The translations under genes and the position numbers were made by a program. From Paraglomus occultum (taxonomy: Eukaryota > Glomeromycota > Glomeromycetes > Paraglomerales > Paraglomeraceae), in assembly GCA_910592205.1 (NCBI GenBank), contig CAJVPJ010001158.1, positions 1 to 11,843 on the forward strand: a DNA stretch of 11,843 nucleotides, in the 5' to 3' direction. Below, in pieces: positions 1 to 7,920 of the stretch. How positions within the stretch are numbered: the first letter of the stretch is position 1; each line of letters opens with the position of its first letter. Under the pieces are notes generated by a model, which was given only the letters and a program-made list of their open reading frames with translations, was not told the DNA's origin and did no database searches.

Positions 1-2
1 GG

Positions 3-149
3 AAATCTGTCGAGCTATTAGTAAAAGAGAAGGGAGAACAGAAAAGTGGAGAGGCCGTGAGCAGCACGGAAGGTAGCGAAAATGGTAAAGTAGGGAAAAT
101 AAAAAAGCCTAACAAGCCAAAAGAAGCTGCTGAAGAAGAAGAGCAATAG
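3..149 (+). CDS. C-terminal fragment of an unidentified protein (5' part outside window)
   Basis: An open frame runs from the left edge to a TAG at 147-149, giving 48 residues and no start codon, so this is a 3' end only. The peptide is very hydrophilic. It opens with KSVELLVKEKGE, continues through a Ser/Gly/Glu stretch and a Lys-rich stretch (KIKKPNKPK), and ends in EAAEEEEQ. Charged low-complexity tails like this occur on many chaperone, ribosome-associated and ER-translocation proteins, so the tail does not identify the family. An intron acceptor inside it (for example after position 20) cannot be excluded, but none is needed. I do not recognise the gene. The frame is supported by the lack of stops and its biased composition, not by homology. 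Confidence 0.5.
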   Translation, partial: KSVELLVKEKGEQKSGEAVSSTEGSENGKVGKIKKPNKPKEAAEEEEQ

Positions 150-535
150 AATAATAATACTAAAAGAAAAGAGATTCTGTAATGGAAGTATTCAAATTCA
201 CACTTAATGCAAATAGAGTACGTTACGCGTTATGACGCTGATGGCAAAAAAGGTTGTCAAATTGGTTTGTGTATTTTGGCAAATTTCTTCAACACCAGCA
301 TCTGAACACCATGCGAATGACTTATCAAAATCATGTAGTTGACAAATCTACAACCATGGTTTTAAACCGTTCGCTGAAATTAAATTCCAATCTTCTCTCG
401 CAGAAGTTCAAGCTCAAAAGTCGCACATGACGTTCATCGCTTGATATTTTTGTTGAGAAGTTACATTCATTGTCCAAACGAAATCGTTTCTACTCGGTAG
501 CATCCATGTAATGAAAAACCTTATACAATTAAATT
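150..535. other. AT-rich spacer, no gene seen
   Basis: This stretch separates the plus-strand fragment from the 3' end of the first minus-strand membrane-protein gene, so it should hold the 3' UTRs of two converging genes. I found no coding frame with splice signals, no RNA gene and no repeat in it. Confidence 0.5.
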
Positions 536-541
536 TTTATT
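536..541 (-). terminator. Putative polyadenylation signal of the 626-1322 gene
   Basis: Plus-strand TTTATT reads AATAAA on the minus strand. It lies about 85 nt downstream of the stop codon at 626, a plausible distance for a fungal 3' UTR. The surroundings are A/T-rich, so a chance match is possible. Confidence 0.4.
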
Positions 542-625
542 CGAATAAAATAATATGTGTAATAAAACAATATCACAGCAACAATAGTTATAAAAATTAT
601 AAAATTAAATCGTATGCTTTTTAAA

Positions 626-1322
626 TCATGGTAGCCATACAGGCCAGCCCCAAGACCACGCGATAATGAAAATGACAAGTAAAAGAATGGCTTCGATTGG
701 GCCTAGAACCATTCTTGCGAATCGTATACCCATTAATTCAAGGACAAGCCATGTGAGAGCGAGTCCAAAGTACACCCAGCTAAGAACCTCGACCGAGACT
801 CCCGAGCCACGACCCAGACTGTTAACGATAAGGGCACTGAGCAGACCCAATAGCAAATGTGTGGCATATTCATGAGCTCTTTTAATATTCTTTCCCTACA
901 AAACAAATGATTAAAAAGTCAAGATTTGAGATATGCATAAAATTTTTCCAAAAACAACGATCGATACTAACAATGCCATGTCCTCTCGTGTTACCGGTAC
1001 CAGTGGTCGTTGTTCCACGATCCGCGGATGAGTGATTAGTTGTATCTCCACTTTTAGCCGATCTCGAAAAGAAGAGTCTCATCAGCCTTGCAAAATTAAA
1101 AAATTCCCGTTAGCATCATGTGTTTTAGATTCGAGACCATTTTTGCCAAACGATTAAAAACCAAAAAAGAATTCACCATAAGAGAGCCCACATGACCCAT
1201 AAGCAAAAGAAAGCGGCAAACGTATTACGAACGCTCTTGCTTCTGGTAAATACATCAAAACTTTCGCTTGCATAGCGATCACTCGCGTTATTTGAAGGGT
1301 TGTTGCCGGACATGGACGTCAT
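626..1322 (-). CDS. Four-helix membrane protein of unknown function, paralogue A (3 exons, 176 aa)
   Basis: Exons in transcription order are 1177-1322, 972-1086 and 626-895. The introns are 1087-1176 (GTGAAT...AAG, with GCTAAC at 1114-1109 as branch point) and 896-971 (GTTAGT...TAG). Joining restores one frame of 176 residues. The ATG at 1322-1320 is the first in frame; a second one lies three codons on. Predicted membrane segments are at about residues 33-55, 99-115, 121-143 and 149-171. A polar Ser/Thr/Gly loop (about 56-98) sits between helices 1 and 2, and the C-terminus is WSWGWPVWLP. The unusual AAG acceptor is supported because the neighbouring paralogue has a proper TAG acceptor at the same codon position and phase. 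Key shared motifs are THLLLGLL and LSWVYFG. I do not recognise the family. A MARVEL- or MAPEG-like four-helix fold is possible from topology only. If the N-terminus is cytosolic, both ends are. The gene is certain as a duplicated unit; its function is unknown. Confidence 0.8.
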
Positions 1323-1494
1323 GAGTAAATGTTTTGAAACGATGGGGAAAGCAAGATCTTTTTACGCTTATTCGCTTATGAAAACTCGCGGCCTGTAGAC
1401 AGATTGGTGTATTTATAATGCGTAGCGCCGCCTTTCATGTTGATTACTCGAAAAATCGTCAGAATAGGTAAACATGACATAAATATCATGAAAT

Positions 1495-1504
1495 TTTATT
1501 TATT
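1495..1504 (-). terminator. Putative polyadenylation signals of the 1610-2289 gene
   Basis: Plus-strand TTTATTTATT gives two overlapping AATAAA hexamers on the minus strand, about 105-115 nt past the stop at 1610. This fits the 3' UTR of the second membrane-protein gene and would place its transcript end before the start of paralogue A at 1322. Confidence 0.45.
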
Positions 1505-1609
1505 AAAGACAAGTTCGTGTTACACAAAAAAGAAAACCCTGGTATGGTGCAATCTAAATCGTCATTATTCGCTGTTATTTCAGCCTCAAATTGTAACACA
1601 CACTGCTTT

Positions 1610-2289
1610 TCAATCGTTCTTTTTTCGACAAATTATAGCGAGAATGAAGATGGCAAGTAAAATGCCAGTTTGAACTATGCCCCCCACGAGTCTGAATATT
1701 GGTCGACCTCCTTTCGAAGCCCATGCCAGCGAATGTACCCAGGATAGACCAACTCCAAAATATACCCAACTAAGAATTTGGACCGCATCAGTTGAACCGT
1801 GAGCCAAACTATTGAAGGTCAGGGCCGTGAGGAGACCCAACAACAGGTGAGTAACTTTTTTGTGGACTCTTTTAAGTCTCTTTGCCTTCTGTGAGACAAG
1901 AAAATGCGGGTTAGTCTTACGTGTGTGCGTGTGAGGGGGGTAGGATGTATCAACGTAAGCAATATAGAATGTATACTAACGCGACAACGCTTGTCTTTGG
2001 ACGTTTCATCACCGTCTTTACCATCTTTGGAATCATTATCACCTTTGTCATCTTTACCATCTTTGGTTGAGTGTGAGAAATAAAGTCGCAACAACCTAAG
2101 TATAAAACGTTAGTACCAAAGTACTTGATAATTCTTTGATTGTTTACAAGTAACTCACCACGTAACAGACCATACTATCCAAAGACTAAAGAGAGCATCC
2201 CAGCCTCTTTGGACAGACCGGGTTCCGATGAACTCTTGAAAGTCTGCGGTCGTGACAGCACGTGAACTGATTGCAATTACTGGCGACAT
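1610..2289 (-). CDS. Four-helix membrane protein of unknown function, paralogue B (3 exons, 174 aa, KKxx tail)
   Basis: Exons are 2159-2289, 1981-2095 and 1610-1888. The introns are 2096-2158 (GTGAGT...TAG, with a perfect TACTAAC at 2115-2109) and 1889-1974 (GTTAGT...CAG). The start at 2289-2287 is chosen because it gives an N-terminus of similar length to paralogue A. The protein aligns with A along most of its length: a short polar N-terminus, helix 1 (about 30-50) ending WLLRLYF, a polar loop, then THLLLGLLTAL, LSWVYFG and a last helix (about 149-168). Middle exons are both 115 nt and both intron phases match, so the pair is a true gene duplication. Unlike A, the loop (about 55-79) is a Lys/Asp/Gly repeat (KDGKDDKGD...), and the protein ends RKKND. 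Its last four residues match the dilysine KKxx signal for COPI retrieval to the ER, if that end faces the cytosol. Function unknown. Confidence 0.82.
2015..2066 (-). repeat. Direct repeat encoding the Lys/Asp/Gly loop of paralogue B
   Basis: A perfect 16-bp repeat (TCTTTACCATCTTTGG) occurs at 2015-2030 and 2051-2066, exactly 36 bp (12 codons) apart, with related units between. It encodes the KDGKD-type repeats. The repeat has probably grown by slippage or unequal exchange and is absent from paralogue A. Confidence 0.75.
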
Positions 2290-4026
2290 CTCAATATTGT
2301 CAATATTGATATGGGTTATCAAGGATATGATGTGAAAGTAGGAAAGTTGAGAGAACCGTTCATTTTTATCTGGCAAGTATGCAATGCGCAGGCAAGTGGT
2401 ACACAATTAGGTCGTAACTTGATTACTTGTGAATATGAACGCAGTGTTACAATGCACAGAACTAATTAATAGTCCCATGATCTGTGTTCGGGGAAACAAA
2501 CAAAGATTCCCTCGCAATAGTATCTTCTCTCCAATTCGACTAGTGTCATTGAAAGTTACCTTTCCAAATTTTCGTATAGTTGGTTCGGTTCTCAGTTCCA
2601 TTGTTTTTACGCGCCATTTAAGCATTATGTCAATTCAAACATTATTCACTGAAAATGTTGTGTTGTCTATCACTTGCGGTTAACTAAAATGCATGTTGTT
2701 TAGCTATTTTTGTGTTGGCAATTGGTGATCACCAACGTACTGCCGCTACTGTCGCACATGCTTTTTAGCTTGGCAAAGTTTATTTCAAGTTTCACACATT
2801 ATTTAATAATGTTGGTTTACACTTTTCCCAGTGTAGACCTTAATCTGGGTATACGTCGGATGTATAAATACATATTATGTGTGCAATGGTATATGCTCAG
2901 TAACAATAACGATCACAAATACATTCTCACGGATAATGAACTTGGGAAAAAAATTCAATCTCTTTTTTTTTTCAAAGCATGTACCAACAAGTTGCATACC
3001 GGTCGTAGCTAATATGCGGTTACACAGCGAGCATAATTTTGCACTAGCTCGGTTCTCTCGCAACTTACTGGCTTGTCATCTTTTTTTTTCTTAAACGCCA
3101 CAAAGTAAAAGAGGCAACATAACTCCCAGGAATGTTTCTAACTAAATTAGGCATTAATATTCTATAGAATAATAGTCATAATATAGAGAGCCTCTTATAG
3201 TGTTTTGTAGTTTTTCTTCGATATGAGGAGGGATAATAATTGGTCCGATAAAGAACAAGGCCAAAAAGCATGACAAACTTACTTACGCATATACGTTACA
3301 GCTTTACCCAACTTGGGTAGGCTGAAACGAGACAGATTTTGCCACAATCATAATAACGACCCTGCATATCAGTTTCTCACATAACGACAATCGAGTTCAA
3401 CTTGCCCGACAGAAGAAAACTCTATCAAAAGCATCTACAAATATGTCACGACAAGAAAAAGAATAAAGTATGGTTTCAGAAAAGATATGGATAACCGAGT
3501 AGTAACTAGAAACAATGGTATTTGATATGAATAAATAACGAGATCGTTGAAAAATTACAGAACTACTCATTAGTGTCATTTGGGCTGACTTGTTTGTGAT
3601 TGATTGTTCCTAACAAATATCTTCCGTCATGTAAACCATACTTGTACGGATATGTGTTGGAACTTCAGCTTTAGCCTACCGCTCTAGACCCTAATCAAAG
3701 CACATGACCAATGGTGTTTATGTCACTCGTAGACTATGAGTTATGTATACATTTGACGTTATTTTATCTATTTGTAAAGGATTATTTTTAGCCGCAGCAT
3801 TACAACTACACTTTCGACTGGGCATGTTATTCTGTCTTATATACTCGAATGTTTTTTGCAATCCTCAGAAAAATAATCGAACCAATGCAATGAATAAATA
3901 ACACTGCGAAAGTTTTCTCCTTCCGACTTTCAAATAAGCAATACGGCTGTTTGATATCGTTCCGTTATAATACTGCTTTAAAATAAAAGTAAGCATAACA
4001 TCTTGTTTTGTGCTAAATTTTGATTA
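2290..4026. other. Gene-poor AT-rich region
   Basis: About 1.7 kb upstream of paralogue B. Open frames here are short (100 codons or fewer), show no recognisable motif and can be explained by chance. It contains T-tracts near 2962-2971 and 3082-3090 and a TATA-like stretch at 2860-2872 (GTATAAATAC). Part of the first few hundred bases should be the promoter of paralogue B. I see no RNA gene and no transposase remnant. Confidence 0.5.
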
Positions 4027-4217
4027 TACAGTCAACTACTGTCTATAGTCTCTTCCTCTATAGTCACACCATATAAAAACTCTGGTTATAGTCACACTTT
4101 CCCAAATTTCCCATTGCCATTTTGCTTCCCCTTTCTATTATCCCCTCTGTCTATAATCCCCACTTTTCCGAATTGCATTGTGCCAAAAGGTGTGACTATA
4201 GACAGTAGTTGACTGTA
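4027..4217. mobile_element. MITE-like non-autonomous DNA transposon with TA target duplication
   Basis: The ends are a perfect 24-bp inverted repeat, 4027-4050 (TACAGTCAACTACTGTCTATAGTC) against 4194-4217. Read as a TA target duplication (4027-4028 and 4216-4217), the element is 187 bp, 4029-4215, and starts CAGTCAAC. That is the general form of Tc1/mariner/pogo-group elements. The match extends further inward: ACACC at 4066-4070 pairs with GGTGT at 4189-4193 once a 15-bp insertion on the left (4051-4065), which carries a second CTATAGTC, is skipped. The core is pyrimidine-rich on the plus strand and has no coding capacity. It lies in spacer and interrupts no visible gene. The family assignment is inferred from terminus and TA only; no second copy exists in the window. 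Confidence 0.85.
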
Positions 4218-4491
4218 TTGATGTTATCATGTAATCGGCTTTTTTTTTCTGCTAACGTCATCATATTTAAAGCTCGGAAACCGATAGCAGTGTGTTTTGC
4301 GACACAATATTTCAAAGTTGAAGACGTCGTACATACGGTCACGTTACTGTAACCAATTTCTGAAGATCTTGGAGTAGTTGCTACAACATGGTAGCTGGCG
4401 TTATAATACGTTTACCGTATCACGAGTCTATATATGATCAGCAGACTTTTACCATAAAGAAATAGGGAAAAAAGGCCTGTAAAAAAAAAAA
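4218..4491 (+). promoter_or_regulatory. Presumed promoter and leader of IBA57
   Basis: This 274-bp stretch lies between the MITE and the IBA57 start codon. No clear TATA box or known factor site is evident. It ends in a run of A (4481-4492, with the last A belonging to the ATG), so the translation start follows directly on a poly(A) leader. The MITE lies within a few hundred bases upstream and could be part of the regulatory region. Confidence 0.35.
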
Positions 4492-5709
4492 ATGTTCAGT
4501 TATCGGCTTCCAATTCATAAGAAATGCATCATCCACACATTCTCTTTCCAAGTTAGACTTTTCAGCGCGACTACCGCTTCATCTCCCGTTCTCCAATCAT
4601 CCGAAAAAGAACATGCCCAACACGCTGGCAATCATTTTGTGCAAGTGCCTAATCGCAGTCTTATCGAAATAGAGGGCAATGATTCAGCAAAATTCCTCCA
4701 AGGCATCATCACAAATAACATGAATGCATTGCAGTCAGGCGGAGATGGATTTTACACTGCGTTTCTCAACTCGCTCGGACGAGTACTATACGATGCGTTC
4801 ATATATCCAAAAAGTATAAATCGAACATTTCCTCATCCTATATACCTCATCGAATGCGACTCGGCCGTATTATCCTCTCTCGCAACACATCTCAATAAAT
4901 ACAAACTTCGTTCAAAAATAACCATAAAAGATGTATCTGGCGAATACAACATTTGGAACGTATGGGGCGATGACGTAAATAATCTCTGGTGGAGAAGACT
5001 GATACCTAACCCGACAGCTAATAAAATCACGGCAAGCGAATTGGTGTTGAAAGAAGGTCTAGACGAAATAGGATGTAGAGATCGACGGTATCCTGGGATG
5101 GGACTCAGAATAGTGTTGCCATCTGAGAAGAAAAAACCGCCGCTTCCATCCCATTTCACGCAACTGCCTCCAGAAGAATATACGATACGAAGGATACTCC
5201 ATGGTGTACCCGAGGGAATAATCGACTTTCCGCCTGGCGAGGCTCTTCCGTTACAGTCTAATTTCGACTACATGGACGGAATTGATTTTCGAAAAGGCTG
5301 TTACTTGGGACAAGAACTGACTTTTCGAACTTATCATACTGGCGTCACGCGGAAACGCATTTTACCCGTTCAATTTTATGCATCCAATGACGCAAGGCCG
5401 GACCGATTGTCCATTGACCGCACTATTGAAAACTTGAATGTACATCCGGGCAGTGTTATTTATTCGTCAAAGGACACAAAGAGAAAAGAGTTGGGTAGGA
5501 TCAGAGTTACAAGATGCAATGTTGGATTGTCATTATTCAGATTGGATGCTTTGGAGAAGGAAGATTTGATCGTCATGGGTGGTGATAGTGGTGGGAACGG
5601 AGGGAAAAAGGAACAAGCCCAAAAAGGAGATGAATTCAGAGTAAGGCCATTTTTACCTGATTGGTGGCCAAAGTTGGAGGACAATATGGGGGGAAAAAAA
5701 GTTGTATGA
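4492..5709 (+). CDS. IBA57: IBA57 / CAF17-type mitochondrial iron-sulfur cluster assembly protein (405 aa, intronless)
   Basis: This is a GcvT/YgfZ-like folate-binding-fold protein. In the IBA57 family it works in the mitochondrial matrix with ISCA-type proteins to build 4Fe-4S clusters for aconitase-type and radical-SAM enzymes such as lipoate synthase. The N-terminal ~40 residues (MFSYRLPIHKKCIIHTFSF..., rich in basic and aromatic residues, few acids) look like a mitochondrial presequence. Next come the family blocks: NRSLIEIEG, a FLQGIITN segment, FLNSLGRVLYD, and a KYKLRSKI segment. The diagnostic signature KGCYLGQELT is at residues 268-277, with the conserved Cys at 270, followed by TGVTRKR. 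The C-terminal part has a Gly/Lys-rich insert and ends near PDWWPKLED, as fungal homologues do. Length is in the usual fungal range. It has no introns, unlike the other identified genes here. The first ATG of the frame is used. Confidence 0.95.
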   Translation: MFSYRLPIHKKCIIHTFSFQVRLFSATTASSPVLQSSEKEHAQHAGNHFVQVPNRSLIEIEGNDSAKFLQGIITNNMNALQSGGDGFYTAFLNSLGRVLYDAFIYPKSINRTFPHPIYLIECDSAVLSSLATHLNKYKLRSKITIKDVSGEYNIWNVWGDDVNNLWWRRLIPNPTANKITASELVLKEGLDEIGCRDRRYPGMGLRIVLPSEKKKPPLPSHFTQLPPEEYTIRRILHGVPEGIIDFPPGEALPLQSNFDYMDGIDFRKGCYLGQELTFRTYHTGVTRKRILPVQFYASNDARPDRLSIDRTIENLNVHPGSVIYSSKDTKRKELGRIRVTRCNVGLSLFRLDALEKEDLIVMGGDSGGNGGKKEQAQKGDEFRVRPFLPDWWPKLEDNMGGKKVV

Positions 5710-6196
5710 TAGAAGTGAGATGGTAAACGTTCGATGATTGGACGGAGGTTTAACAATGAGGCTAATTGTCAGGCTGCGCGGAGATGGAGTAGGTGGGGGG
5801 GGGGGGAAAGGACTAGTGTTGGATGCAGTGCTTGCTAAATAGTAATGATAATTGTTAAATAATGACAAAGTAATGAAGTATAGTCAATATGCTGTAATTT
5901 ATAATTTGAAATAATATAATCCTAACACTTTTGAAGCATATGAGACGCCTGCTGATGTCTTTATAATTCATAAGGCCAGTTAATTTTGCACGTCAATTTA
6001 CGACGTCTGATTTATTGTGAAGAATATTCTAAATTCATCATCAAACGATATGTCGCTCGTGTACGGATAAAACACGCGTTGGTTACGTATTTAAATCAAT
6101 CACATCATCTCGCAATTAGCGACTAGACTTTTTGAAAGCTTGTAATCTGAGTGGTAATTGATAAAAAAAAAAAAAGGAAAGGTGCGCGACAGTTAA
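5710..6196. other. Spacer downstream of IBA57, including a G12 tract
   Basis: It contains the presumed IBA57 3' UTR, with an uninterrupted run of 12 G at 5795-5806, and then AT-rich DNA with a 13-A run near 6163-6175. No gene, RNA gene or clear AATAAA close to the stop was found. Confidence 0.45.
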
Positions 6197-6757
6197 ATTA
6201 ACATAGATTCTATAAGTCTATGTTTTCCCCATTTTCAAACGGTGATCGTCATGTCACGCGTCAATCACAATTTGAATCATAATTACAGCAAAATGCTGGC
6301 TAAATTAAGTAATCGAAATATACATGTAAATAATTCCACAGTAAATTTGAGGGGTGAATATACTTCTGGCAGGAATTATGACATCAATTCAAATGGTTTG
6401 TTAGACGTTATAGATATTAATATAGGTAGACAAACACAAAAACGGGGGCAACTCAAGATAAATGATAACTGGGTTATGGCGACAGGTGTTGGTTACACGC
6501 GACAATAATGGCGAGGTAATTATTCGAAATCTGTGTATTAGTATAGTAATGGTAATAATCATCAAATGTCGATCAATGAACACAATCAGTGCGTCTATGT
6601 TAAATACCTGGAAACTGACCCTCGATCAATAGAAGAGAGGTTATTGTCTCATGATCACGGTTATGATCGCCCATTGATGAGCGCGAGTCGAAACGAGTAC
6701 AAATCATATTTAGCACATTTTATTTATCTATTATGTACGAACTCCATCCAAAGATAA
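6197..6757 (+). pseudogene. Asn-rich reading frame broken by two stops; possible decayed gene or chance
   Basis: One plus-strand frame is open from 6197 to 6505, stops at 6506-6508 (TAA) and 6539-6541 (TAG), then continues open in the same frame to 6757. An ATG lies at 6251. Composition is similar on both sides: many Asn, His, Tyr and Ser (for example NHNLNHNYSKML before, YSNGNNHQMSINEHN across the gap). I find no domain, no start or splice context that rescues it, and no similarity I can name. The last ~40 nt overlap the presumed 3' UTR of mtSSB on the other strand. The arrangement could be a decayed gene, or simply AT-rich spacer, where A-rich DNA gives Asn codons. Low confidence. Confidence 0.2.
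6719..6724 (-). terminator. Putative polyadenylation signal of mtSSB
   Basis: Plus-strand TTTATT reads AATAAA on the minus strand, 94 nt beyond the mtSSB stop codon, and is a good candidate for 3' end formation. Confidence 0.45.
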
Positions 6758-6817
6758 CCCATCTAAACGCAAAATGGAGATTACACAGGTCTTGCACATG
6801 CAAAGTATATAGATCGC

Positions 6818-7920
6818 TCATTGATAACGAGCAGGTTCCGCCTCCTCCGAAGACTCTGTAGTTGATTCTGTAGCAGGAATTTCTGTATTAGTAGTTGGTC
6901 TCTCCTCTAAAGGTTTCTCTGGAGCCAAGATTTGGAAGCCGTCTACATCAAGCAAAGATATCGGATCGAATTAAGAGAGATATGTGTTAATGTATTTGCA
7001 AAGTCGATTCGCATAAAAACGCGCGCTATTTAACTTGCATAGTACTGCAATCTCGCCTACCTTGGACGACGTGCGTAATCACTTTCCTTTCGCTCCTTTC
7101 ATCGACGACTTGTCTACTAATAAGTTTTCCTTCTACATAGACAAGTAATCTACCAATATATGGCCAAATTAGTCAGTATTTTTGCCAATTAATAAACTGT
7201 GAGGGAAAAAAAAAAGTAAAAAACAATTACATCGAATACACGCATTAAAAAAGCCGCAATCTATCATCACAATACACGATCAGTCAAACCCCACTTTTCC
7301 ACTCACCCTCGTTTGAACTTCTCCATTATTGCCGGTATCTGTGCTGGTTGCCAACATACGATATTGTGAAATGACGGATCTAGCAAGCATACATTTATTA
7401 GCAGCACGCACGTAACATGCAAACAGTTCTTTGCTTTTGCGCATATCCGCTCAACGACTTACATCTTTTTGGATTGTAAGTGACCACATCGTACATTACT
7501 CGCGGAGCACCATTTTTCCCCACCGATTGGATTGGATCGCTAGACACTCTCCCAATGAGGAGTACCTTGTTAAGACCTCGTACTGTATTCACATAGGTGA
7601 CACGAATGTTGGAGAAAAAGAGAAATCAGCATTTGATGACGAAAAAAACAAACGCAAATGTCTTGGATATGGAAATGACGCAGGGGTGGAATGATGAGAA
7701 AAAAAAAAGCTTGATATCTTACTGATACCCTCATCCGCAGGAGGGGTATGGAAACTCTGCGCACAAAGTAATGGGACGCGTAATGTCACAAGTCATGAGT
7801 ATGCGGTCAGACAAGTCGTCCTGTACACGACACGCAGTCAAAGCAAGTACGCTTGAATTACAAACTTACTCGTGTTGCTCTGGCAATATTCACTCGTGAG
7901 AGACCTCTGAATAACGACAT
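6818..7920 (-). CDS. RIM1: Mitochondrial single-stranded DNA-binding protein (6 exons, 163 aa)
   Basis: Exons are 7870-7920, 7723-7756, 7463-7582, 7307-7379, 7061-7149 and 6818-6942. The five GT-AG introns are 7757-7869, 7583-7722, 7380-7462, 7150-7306 and 6943-7060, and all phases agree. The protein binds mtDNA single strands during replication and repair through an OB fold. Residues 1-28 (MSLFRGLSRVNIARATR...) form a basic presequence. The OB fold starts with RGLNKVLLIGRVSSDP (30-45), continues with the SFHNIVCW strand (71-78), which corresponds to the WHR.V.W block, then LLVYVEGKL (94-102) and a final GFQILAP (124-130). A Thr/Glu/Ser-rich acidic tail (about 131-163) ends ARYQ; such acidic C-termini in SSBs often contact partner proteins. 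The segment between the second and third strands is shorter than in human or E. coli SSB. The gene is head-to-head with LSm7. Confidence 0.92.

Noticed and set aside
666-875. Plus-strand open frame opposite paralogue A
   Set aside because: It is the antisense shadow of the third exon, with no splice or start context of its own.
1130-1150. TTCGAATC-like string resembling a tRNA T-arm
   Set aside because: No cloverleaf could be drawn around it, and it lies in the first intron of paralogue A.
2407-2683. Overlapping open frames on both strands upstream of paralogue B
   Set aside because: Each is under 90 codons with no domain, no supporting splice sites and no similarity to the neighbouring genes. 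They are best explained as chance frames.
4833-5159. 108-codon minus-strand frame inside IBA57
   Set aside because: It is antisense to the strongly supported IBA57 coding sequence and has no recognisable features.
6200-6224. Short hairpin with 8-bp arms (AACATAGA / TCTATGTT)
   Set aside because: A 9-nt loop and AT-rich 8-bp arms are expected by chance in DNA of this composition. It has no T-run, terminal repeat or conserved context.
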